Assembly (NCBI GenBank): GCA_040384645.1
Contig: JAZKIX010000219.1
Location: 1-22,094 of the forward strand
Reading direction: 5' to 3'
DNA from: JAZKIX01 sp040384645
GTDB lineage: Bacteria > Pseudomonadota > Gammaproteobacteria > Burkholderiales > Burkholderiaceae_D
DNA length: 22,094 nucleotides
In this document: piece by piece, positions 16,488 through 22,094 of the stretch
Layout of the letters: each line of letters begins with the position of its first letter
How positions within the stretch are numbered: the first letter of the stretch is position 1
Notes under the pieces: model-generated
What the model was told of the DNA's origin: nothing
Seen by the model: only the letters and a program-made list of their open reading frames with translations
The model's database searches: none
Position numbers and translations under genes: made by a program

Positions 16488-17323
16488 GANNNNNNNNNNT
16501 TGATGCGTTCTTCCACGGGCGGATGGGTAGCGAAAAGGCCGCCGATTTTTTTGACCAACACGCTACTGCCCATGCCAAACACGCCGATGAACAGCATGCC
16601 GACCACGATTTCGGCATAGTTCTGGATCGTGTACGAAGCCCAGGTGTAATAACCGATGCCGAACTGGCCCGAGATCATTTCCGCCGTCACCAGGCAAAAC
16701 CATGCCGTGCCCATGCCGATGGACAGGCCGGTAACGATGCTGGGTGCAGCGCCCGGCAAAATCACTTCGATAAAGATCGAGCGCCGACCGCTGCCGAGAC
16801 TGCGCGCCGACGCGATCAGGCGCTGGTCCACGCCTTCCACCCCGTGAATTGTATTGAGCAGAATCGGGAACAGGGCGCCGGTGAAGGTAATGAAGATCAT
16901 CGACATTTCCGACGACGGAAACATCAGGATCGCCAGCGGAATCCAAGCCACCGCTGGGATCGGGCGCAGCATTTCCAATGGTGGCAGCAACACGTCTTCG
17001 GCCCAGCGCGAGCGCCCGACGATCATGCCGAGCAAAATGCCGACCACCGCAGCCACCGCAAAGCCGCTGAACACCCGCGACAGGCTGGCACCCAGATGCG
17101 ATAGCAATTTGGGCGATTGCATCAGCGACCAGGCAGCCTGCAATACTTCATTGGGCGGCGGTACATTGCGAAAAGTGAGCACACCTAAATCAAGATGGGT
17201 GCTGGCGGCCCATTGCCAGCCCAGCACGCAGGCGACTAGCGAGGCAAGGCGGAGTGCCAGACGACGCGGGTCGATGCGTTTGACTTCGGGTAAACTGGCG
17301 GAATCGAGTGTGCTGCTGGACAT
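16484..17323 (-). CDS. ABC transporter permease (SsuC/TauC/AtsB-like) of the asf-type importer, C-terminus obscured by a gap
   Basis: About 279 aa as far as can be read. The ATG at 17323 follows GGAG. A basic N-terminal segment (RIDPRRLALRLASLVACVLGW) leads into about six membrane helices, with PIPAVAWIPLAILMF and the EAA-loop QRLIASARSLGSGRRSIFI followed by VILPGAAPSI, the ATPase contact of the sulfonate/taurine permease family. The readable sequence ends at HPPVEERI just before the ten N, so the basic tail normally found there is missing from the read. It works with the downstream ATPase and upstream binding protein. A 93-bp spacer containing a hairpin separates it from the binding-protein gene. 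Confidence 0.88.
   Translation of the reverse strand: MSSSTLDSASLPEVKRIDPRRLALRLASLVACVLGWQWAASTHLDLGVLTFRNVPPPNEVLQAAWSLMQSPKLLSHLGASLSRVFSGFAVAAVVGILLGMIVGRSRWAEDVLLPPLEMLRPIPAVAWIPLAILMFPSSEMSMIFITFTGALFPILLNTIHGVEGVDQRLIASARSLGSGRRSIFIEVILPGAAPSIVTGLSIGMGTAWFCLVTAEMISGQFGIGYYTWASYTIQNYAEIVVGMLFIGVFGMGSSVLVKKIGGLFATHPPVEERIXXXXS
16490..16499. other. Assembly gap (ten N) at the permease-ATPase junction
   Basis: Ten N hide the last part of the permease gene. Taken literally, the frame reads through to a TGA at 16484-16486 overlapping the ATPase ATG, which is biologically sensible, so the true length may be near ten or differ by multiples of three. Confidence 0.95.
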
Positions 17324-17365
17324 GAGGGCTCCGTTTGTATTTAAAACTTATGCGAACCGGCATCG

Positions 17366-17404
17366 GTAGGGTGCGCACGACCTCGGCGGCCCCGCACACC
17401 CTAC
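17366..17404 (-). repeat. REP-like hairpin between binding-protein and permease genes
   Basis: GTAGGGTG (17366-17373) pairs perfectly with CACCCTAC (17397-17404), with further GC pairing inside. The wording resembles the GTAGGGTG...GCAC palindromic repeats scattered in many proteobacterial intergenic regions. Lacking a T run, it probably acts as an mRNA-stabilising or expression-stepping element that lets more binding protein than permease be made. Confidence 0.55.
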
Positions 17405-17416
17405 AAAATCACCAAT

Positions 17417-18820
17417 TTAAGGCTTCGCCAAACTGACTTTCACCGCATTAAAATCCAACACCTTGCCCTTGTTTTGCGCAGCCCATGCATCGGCTGAACC
17501 CTTCAACAGGAAAGCACTGATTTCATTCTTGCCGCTACTGACATACCACGCATCGCTGGCGAATAATTTCAAGCCGGTTTCGCGGTCATGGGCATACACC
17601 ACACGTGCTTTTTTACCGGATTTTTCCAGCTTGGCCAGATCAAGCAAGGCCGATTCCGGCGAAGCGTAATGACGCACCAGCGGCTCGTCTTTCAGCCAGA
17701 TTTGCGCCACACGCTTCGGGTCAAGAATTGCTTTGCCGGTACTCGCATCTTTTGCCGTGACTGGCAATTTGGCATAGTTTTTCAGGCGTGCTTCGTAATC
17801 GACGCCGCTCTGCTTGAAGGCGCTGCGGATGTACTGGTCGTCGATGAAGGTGGTGGCATTGAGGTCGTTGTCGGTACGCTTCATCAGTTTCAAGGTCTCA
17901 ATCGAAGTCTTGACCGCCTGGCGATATTCCGGCTTCCATGTCAGGTCGCGCGTTTGCAGACCGAGCGGGCCGTGGAACAGGTAATTGACTTCGGCTTCGA
18001 TGCCGGTGACCTTGGCGATCAGCTCGGTGTACTTTTCCGGTTCGGCCGCAAACAGACGGTCCGCTTCAATCGCAGCGCGCAGGAAGGCGACCACGATTTC
18101 AGGATATTTCTTGGCATAGTCGCCATCGACCAGACTGCCGTGCATGGTCGGTGCATTGGCTTGCGAGCCGTCAAAAATCTTGCGAGCAAAGCCGCGATGC
18201 GGGAACAATTCTGCAAACGGCACAAAGTCGGCATGCGCTTCGATCTTGTTGCTCTGCAAGGCCGAGCCGGCTACTTCCGGCGATTGGGTCACGATGGTGA
18301 CATCTTTTTCCGGGTCCCAGCCCTGCGCCTTGACAGCACGCAGCAACATGCCGTGCGCGGTGGAGGCAAACGGTACCGAGATGGTCTTGCCTTTCAGTTC
18401 TGCCAGCGAATTGACGGTCGATTCCTTTGGCACCACGATGCCATTGCCGCTACCGATCACGCTGCCGGACAGCACGGTGATGAAATAACTTTTCTTGCCA
18501 GCTTTTTCAAAAGCAGAGCCATTGAATGAGCCGGGAAAATCAGCCATCGAGCCCAAGTCGAGCTTGCCAGCCACCATTTCATTGGTCAGCGGTGCGCCGG
18601 ACGTAAAATTTTTCCATTCGACTTCGTACTGCGCATCCTTGTATTTGCCATCGCGCGGCAAGTATTTGTCCAGCAATTTCAATTCGCGGATCAACAGGCC
18701 GCCCGTGGCGCAATTGATGGTGGTGTCCTGGGTGCCGATAGCGATGCGGATGGTTTCTGCATTGACTGTGCCGAAGGCCAGGGCGAGTGCAAGGCCAAGG
18801 TATTTTTGATGCAATTGCAT
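17417..18820 (-). CDS. asfC: AsfC-like ABC substrate-binding protein with a NosL-like C-terminal domain
   Basis: A 467-aa periplasmic protein, well over 100 residues longer than ordinary sulfonate binders. The ATG follows GGAG; the signal peptide ends about residue 22 (GTVNA). Residues ~23-335 are an NMT1/TauA-type binding fold (IRIAIGTQDTTINCATGG, SGAPLTNEMVAGKLDLGSMAD, LAELKGKTISVPF). Residues ~367-467 look like a NosL domain: KRVAQIWLKDEPLVRHYASP, VVYAHD, SDAWYVSSGK, then SADAWAAQNKGKVLDFNAV. NosL-type proteins handle copper, but the N-terminal cysteine ligand is absent here, so metal binding is doubtful. It follows flavoprotein and ferredoxin genes in the asfABC order of Pseudomonas putida S-313, hence the tentative symbol. 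The ligand is probably an aryl sulfonate or related anion; this is inferred. Confidence 0.8.
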   Translation of the reverse strand: MQLHQKYLGLALALAFGTVNAETIRIAIGTQDTTINCATGGLLIRELKLLDKYLPRDGKYKDAQYEVEWKNFTSGAPLTNEMVAGKLDLGSMADFPGSFNGSAFEKAGKKSYFITVLSGSVIGSGNGIVVPKESTVNSLAELKGKTISVPFASTAHGMLLRAVKAQGWDPEKDVTIVTQSPEVAGSALQSNKIEAHADFVPFAELFPHRGFARKIFDGSQANAPTMHGSLVDGDYAKKYPEIVVAFLRAAIEADRLFAAEPEKYTELIAKVTGIEAEVNYLFHGPLGLQTRDLTWKPEYRQAVKTSIETLKLMKRTDNDLNATTFIDDQYIRSAFKQSGVDYEARLKNYAKLPVTAKDASTGKAILDPKRVAQIWLKDEPLVRHYASPESALLDLAKLEKSGKKARVVYAHDRETGLKLFASDAWYVSSGKNEISAFLLKGSADAWAAQNKGKVLDFNAVKVSLAKP

Positions 18821-18911
18821 TGATGTTCTCCAGATAAATTGTTGCGTAAGCTTCAGGATGGATATTTTTTGTGGACCAAAATGTTTTTACAAATTGTGGA
18901 TAAGTTAAAAA

Positions 18912-19145
18912 TTAACGTAGTAGATAAGGAATATCGACCGTCACCGCACCGGTCGGACAATCCTTTTCACATGGCATGCAATACCAGCATTCATCGAATT
19001 TCATGAAAGCCTTGCCCTTGGTGAAATCAATCGCCAACACATCGAGCGGACAGACATCGACGCAGACGGTGCAGCCTTTATGGGCGATACATAAATCTTC
19101 GTTGACGCGTACCGGGACGCTGCTGGGGTTTAATGCAATAGGCAT
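18912..19145 (-). CDS. asfB: AsfB-like ferredoxin with two 4Fe-4S sites, related to the APS reductase beta subunit
   Basis: A 77-aa cytoplasmic ferredoxin. AAGGAG precedes the ATG at 19145. Eight cysteines form two sites: C19, C25, C28, C32 (CIAHKGCTVCVDVCP) and C53, C56, C59, C63 (CWYCMPCEKDCP), ending GAVTVDIPYLLR. The C-x5-C spacing of the first site and the CWxCxxC of the second match AprB, the iron-sulfur subunit of adenylylsulfate reductase, but the C-terminal arm of AprB is absent. It starts 11 bp after the flavoprotein gene, so the pair should be made together and pass electrons between FAD and an outside partner. In the asf system of Pseudomonas putida S-313 the matching ferredoxin is needed for arylsulfonate use. 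Confidence 0.87.
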   Translation of the reverse strand: MPIALNPSSVPVRVNEDLCIAHKGCTVCVDVCPLDVLAIDFTKGKAFMKFDECWYCMPCEKDCPTGAVTVDIPYLLR

Positions 19146-19156
19146 CTTTTCACTCC

Positions 19157-20914
19157 TTAAATGGTTTCAAGCTGCGGCAGCACTTCAGCATCTGTTTTAC
19201 TGTCCTTCTTTATGCGCAGTCGTTGGTAAGCGCTCATTTCTTCTTCATCCAGTTTGACGATGTAAGGCTCGATGGGGCGCTTGAAGCAGGTCATCTCACC
19301 GTCCACTTTTTTGACTTGCACATGCACAAACCAGTCGGCATCGTTGCGCTCCGGGTAATCGACCCGGTTGTGATACAGGCCCCAGCGGCTCTCGGTGCGA
19401 TACAGCGAGGCGCGTGCCGCCATTTCGGCGCAATCGCGGATCGCATGCACTTCCATCGCACGCATCAATTCATGCGGATTGTTGGCTTGCAGACGATCCA
19501 AATCGGCGCGGATCGCTTCAAAGCGCTGCAAGCCGATTTCCATCTTGCGCGTCACTTTCGGCGGTTGCAGGTAATCGTTGACCATGCGGCGTAATTTGTA
19601 TTCGACTTGCGCCGGCGGCAGCCCGTCTTGCCGCAACAGTGGCGCCCAGACGCGCTCACGCTCGGCCGTGATCTGTGCTTCATCGCCTTCTGCCAATTCA
19701 TGCCCGGCGCAATAACTCGCTGCACTTTCGCCGGCAATCTTGCCGTACACAAAAGCACCCAGCATGTAGTTGTGCGGCACACAAGCCAGATCGCCCGCCG
19801 CATACAAGCCCGCTACCGTGGTTTCCGCATGTTCGTTGACCCACACGCCGGAAGCCGAATGGCCGCTGCACAGGCCGATTTCAGAGATATGCATCTCGAC
19901 CATTTGCTCGCGATAATCGGTGCCGCGCCCTTCATGGAAACGGCCACGGCTAGGACGTTCATTGGTATGCAAAATGGTTTCGATGGTGCTGATGGTTTCT
20001 TCCGCCAGATGATCCAGCTTCAAGAAAACCGGGCCGTTGCCGCCTTGCAGTTCGTTAAAAAACTCTTGCATCATCTGGCCGCTCCAGTAGTCGCATTCGA
20101 TGAAGCGTTCGCCCTTGTTATTGGTAGTAAATCCGCCGAAGGGGCCGGTGACGTAAGCGCAAGCCGGGCCGTTGTAATCCTTGATCAGCGGATTGATCTG
20201 GAAGCATTCGATGCCCGATAATTCCGCCCCGGCGTGATACGCCATGCTGTAACCATCGCCGGCATTGGTCGGGTTTTCATACGTGCCGAACAGGTAGCCG
20301 GACGAAGGCAATCCCAGCCGTCCCGCTGCGCCGGTAGACAGGATCACGGTCTTGGCGCGGATCACATGAAAGTCGCCGGTGCGGCAATCAAAAGCCATGG
20401 CGCCGGCGATGCTGCCGTCTTCTGCCAGCAGCAAGCGGGTTGCCACCAGCCGGTTGGTAATCTCAACCCGTACCCGCTTCAGGCGGCGGTACAGGACTTT
20501 TTTGATGTCATGTCCTTCAGGCATCGGCAACACATACGTGCCCATGTGATGCACCTTGCGCATGGCGTAATCGCCGGTCTCGTCTTTCTCGAACTTGACG
20601 CCCCAGTTGTTCAATTCCTCGATCATCGAGAAACTATTTTTGGCGTAAGCCATCACCGTTTTTTGATTGACGATGCCATCGTTGGCAGTGGTTATTTCCT
20701 TGACGTATTGCTCCGGCGTGGCGTGGCCCGGCACGATGGCATTGTTCAAACCATCCATGCCCATCGAGATCGCGCCACTGCGTTTGACGTGAGCTTTTTC
20801 CAGCAACAGTACGCGCAGTGCCGGGTTGGCTTCCTTGGCTTTTACCGCAGCCATTGGGCCGGCGGTGCCGCCACCGATGACCAGTACATCAACCGTTTGG
20901 ATATGTGTTTGCAT
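19157..20914 (-). CDS. asfA: AsfA-like FAD oxidoreductase (AprA/fumarate-reductase flavoprotein family)
   Basis: A 585-aa FAD protein. The ATG at 20914 follows AGGAAAA and lies 20 bp after the regulator gene. The dinucleotide loop VLVIGGGTAGPMAA (about 10-23) and acidic residue E39 are followed by EKAHVKRSGAISMGMDG, very close in style to the flavin loop of adenylylsulfate reductase AprA. LSTGAAGRLG and the C-terminal FAD site TTVAGLYAAGDLA are intact, and a helical C-terminal domain follows (LMRAMEVHAIRDCAEMAARASLYRTESRWG). Length is near other family members and a little below AprA. Gene order with a small ferredoxin and a binding protein matches asfABC, where AsfA is the reductase required for arylsulfonate desulfonation. 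The alternative is an AprA-like reductase of unknown substrate; family confidence is high, specific role moderate. Confidence 0.85.
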   Translation of the reverse strand: MQTHIQTVDVLVIGGGTAGPMAAVKAKEANPALRVLLLEKAHVKRSGAISMGMDGLNNAIVPGHATPEQYVKEITTANDGIVNQKTVMAYAKNSFSMIEELNNWGVKFEKDETGDYAMRKVHHMGTYVLPMPEGHDIKKVLYRRLKRVRVEITNRLVATRLLLAEDGSIAGAMAFDCRTGDFHVIRAKTVILSTGAAGRLGLPSSGYLFGTYENPTNAGDGYSMAYHAGAELSGIECFQINPLIKDYNGPACAYVTGPFGGFTTNNKGERFIECDYWSGQMMQEFFNELQGGNGPVFLKLDHLAEETISTIETILHTNERPSRGRFHEGRGTDYREQMVEMHISEIGLCSGHSASGVWVNEHAETTVAGLYAAGDLACVPHNYMLGAFVYGKIAGESAASYCAGHELAEGDEAQITAERERVWAPLLRQDGLPPAQVEYKLRRMVNDYLQPPKVTRKMEIGLQRFEAIRADLDRLQANNPHELMRAMEVHAIRDCAEMAARASLYRTESRWGLYHNRVDYPERNDADWFVHVQVKKVDGEMTCFKRPIEPYIVKLDEEEMSAYQRLRIKKDSKTDAEVLPQLETI

Positions 20915-20934
20915 CTGGGTTTTCCTATGCTTTT

Positions 20935-21738
20935 TTATGGTGTAAGACCGGTGCTGGTGTCGGTGCGACCGGATGCCCGTCGTGAAATCTGCAAGCGATA
21001 CTGGAATGCGTCGCCGCGAAAATACAGGTATTCAAAATCAATCGGCGTACCCGCGATGTCATGTGTCAGGCGCTCGATGCGCAGCAGCGCGGTGCCGGCC
21101 TCGACTTGCAGATACCTGGCTAAATCCTGGTCGGCCTGTATCGCGTCGATTTGCAAATCGGCCTGGCCAAGCTGGATGCCGGCATCATTTTCCAGGATCA
21201 AAAATATGTCGCGGTTGGCCAGATCGGCGTTGCGCAAATGCTGGCCAATGGCAATTGGCAAGTAAGTTATTTCCAGTGAAACCGGTTCGCGATTGATTGC
21301 CCCGCGGCTCAGGTGGCGCAGGCGTTTTATTTCAATCACATCAGTTCCTTCGGCCAATTGCAGTCGCTGCGCCACCGGGGCCGTGGCGGCAATCGTCGTA
21401 TGGCTGATGACTTGATTGAAGATGTCGTAACCGGCGCGGGCCATCGCTTCGGCAAAGCCTTCCAGTTGCGTCAATTGCTGGAATGCCTTGGGTTTTGCAA
21501 CAAAAGTACCCTTGCCGGGGATCTTGAAAATCATGCCTTCATTTTGCAAATCGCCCAGCGCCTGGCGCACCGTGATGCGGCTCACACCGAACAGCGCACC
21601 CATTTCACTTTCTGCCGGCAGCTTGGCGTGCGGTGAATACGTACCGTCCAGAATCCGCTCGCGCAAGCTTTCTTTTAGCTGCGTGTAAAGCGGTACCGGC
21701 GATAGCGCAAGCGCTTGAAAATGGTTGTTGTGCGACAT
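20935..21738 (-). CDS. GntR-family regulator with UTRA ligand-binding domain (HutC subfamily)
   Basis: About 267 aa. Residues ~15-82 are a winged helix-turn-helix (PLYTQLKESLRERILDG, LPAESEMGALFGVSRITVRQ, IPGKGTFV), the standard GntR opening. Residues ~100-245 are a UTRA domain that binds a small effector (LEGFAEAMARAGYD, EITYLPIAIG, IDFEYLYFRGDAFQY). The start used is ATG 21738; ATG 21777 would add 13 residues and neither has a good Shine-Dalgarno. It is the first gene of the operon, 20 bp before asfA, so it likely controls its own operon, probably as a repressor relieved by a sulfonate-related ligand (inferred). The known asf clusters use the LysR-type AsfR, so this regulator differs. Direct repeats of ATGAC just upstream are possible operator parts. 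Confidence 0.9.
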   Translation of the reverse strand: MSHNNHFQALALSPVPLYTQLKESLRERILDGTYSPHAKLPAESEMGALFGVSRITVRQALGDLQNEGMIFKIPGKGTFVAKPKAFQQLTQLEGFAEAMARAGYDIFNQVISHTTIAATAPVAQRLQLAEGTDVIEIKRLRHLSRGAINREPVSLEITYLPIAIGQHLRNADLANRDIFLILENDAGIQLGQADLQIDAIQADQDLARYLQVEAGTALLRIERLTHDIAGTPIDFEYLYFRGDAFQYRLQISRRASGRTDTSTGLTP

Positions 21739-22094
21739 AAATTGATTGCTTGCTGGATGCTTGTCATAACAGGTCATGTTCGACCAATGAGCAGAGTCTA
21801 GCGAGATCGATTGATGGCGTGAACGAATAAAATCAGGTTTGCTTATGCAGAAAATATTGGCGTGATCACCACATCCGTCTGCAGTTATTTTGATGTCAAA
21901 ATATAGATATGCGAGATTGGAAGTTGCATTAGGACAGTCGAAAAATCCATTAAAAAAGCGTGTTGCAGAGAAATCTGCAACACGCTTTTTTTGAACTTAA
22001 ATCAGGCCGCTCTTACAAACAGAATACCCCCACGGAAATCTGTCGCTATGTCGAGTGACTAAATAATTTTTGCAATCGACACTTCAGTCGATTT
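21739..22094. other. Intergenic region upstream of the GntR gene
   Basis: About 350 bp to the window edge, without a convincing gene. It should contain the operon promoter: a perfect TTGACA is present on the minus strand (21894-21899), but no good -10 follows at the right distance. Near the gene, ATGAC is repeated directly with a 5-bp spacer around 21757-21777. A strong terminator hairpin lies at 21952-21992. Confidence 0.4.
21952..21992. terminator. Near-perfect bidirectional intrinsic terminator with a GAAA loop
   Basis: An 18-bp perfect stem (21952-21969 with 21974-21991) starts with six A, has the GC-rich core GCGTGTTGCAGA, a GAAA tetraloop at 21970-21973, and ends in seven T. The A run on one side and T run on the other let it work on both strands. 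The gene to its left points away from it, so it probably ends a leftward transcript from beyond the window, or a rightward small transcript from 21780-21950. Confidence 0.9.

Noticed and set aside
16523..17104. 193-codon open frame on the plus strand
   Set aside because: Antisense to the permease; rich in His/Gln/Asp with no domain.
17588..18529. 313-codon open frame on the plus strand
   Set aside because: Fully antisense to the AsfC-like binding protein, with no recognisable motif or ribosome-binding site.
20234..21265. 343-codon open frame on the plus strand
   Set aside because: It lies opposite the flavoprotein and GntR genes, spans their junction, and has a histidine-rich composition typical of an antisense shadow.
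21894..21899. Perfect TTGACA on the minus strand upstream of the GntR gene
   Set aside because: No acceptable -10 box at 16-18 bp, so not called as a promoter.
22000..22094. Possible C-terminal end of a leftward gene at the right edge
   Set aside because: A frame ending in VRAA and TGA near 22009 is blocked by an in-frame TAG only 18 codons upstream and has no start codon.
1..22094. CRISPR arrays, tRNA, rRNA, transposase genes
   Set aside because: None seen: no regular spacer-repeat pattern, no cloverleaf-like element noticed and no transposase or integrase motif.

Overview
The window looks like a sulfur-scavenging (organosulfonate) region of a betaproteobacterium. Moderate GC content, gene order and protein style suggest Burkholderiales, most likely Oxalobacteraceae (Herbaspirillum/Janthinobacterium/Collimonas relatives); that placement is inference. 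Two runs of ten N (7959-7968, 16490-16499) show it is a scaffolded draft assembly, and both fall inside genes.

Layout. (1) 95-2831, minus strand: an OprO/OprP-like outer-membrane porin (TTG start) followed by a stand-alone SsuA/NMT1-like periplasmic binding protein. (2) A 532-bp divergent intergenic region with two long-range inverted repeats. (3) 3364-7742, plus strand: an RND pump without an outer-membrane channel, as adaptor and inner-membrane pump genes overlapping by ATGA. The pump's stop codon is the first unit of a TAGA tetranucleotide repeat. (4) 7817-8348, minus strand: a small membrane protein of unknown role, interrupted by an assembly gap. (5) 8634-14107, plus strand: ssuE-ssuA-ssuD-ssuC-ssuB-ssuF in the order known from Pseudomonas (ssuEADCBF), plus an RBBP9-type serine hydrolase. 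A perfect 27-bp palindrome lies upstream. (6) 14325-21738, minus strand: an eight-gene operon: GntR/UTRA regulator, AprA-like flavoprotein (AsfA-like), two-cluster ferredoxin (AsfB-like), large binding protein (AsfC-like), permease, ATPase, HEAT-repeat protein and DUF971 protein. (7) 21739-22094: non-coding, with a near-ideal bidirectional terminator.

How it fits together. The ssu genes supply uptake (SsuABC) and FMN-dependent desulfonation (SsuDE) of alkanesulfonates. The asf genes are known from Pseudomonas putida S-313 as a flavoprotein reductase/ferredoxin/binding-protein set required for arylsulfonate desulfonation. Here they come with a complete ABC importer and two accessory proteins, giving a combined alkyl/aryl sulfonate island with its own porin and extra binding protein.

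Most notable points: ssuD lacks an internal in-frame block of about 33 residues that includes the conserved GGSS stretch; the AsfC-like binding protein carries a NosL-like C-terminal domain; the asf operon is headed by a GntR-UTRA regulator instead of the LysR-type AsfR; and it ends with HEAT-repeat and zinc-type DUF971 genes whose role in desulfonation is undescribed as far as I know.
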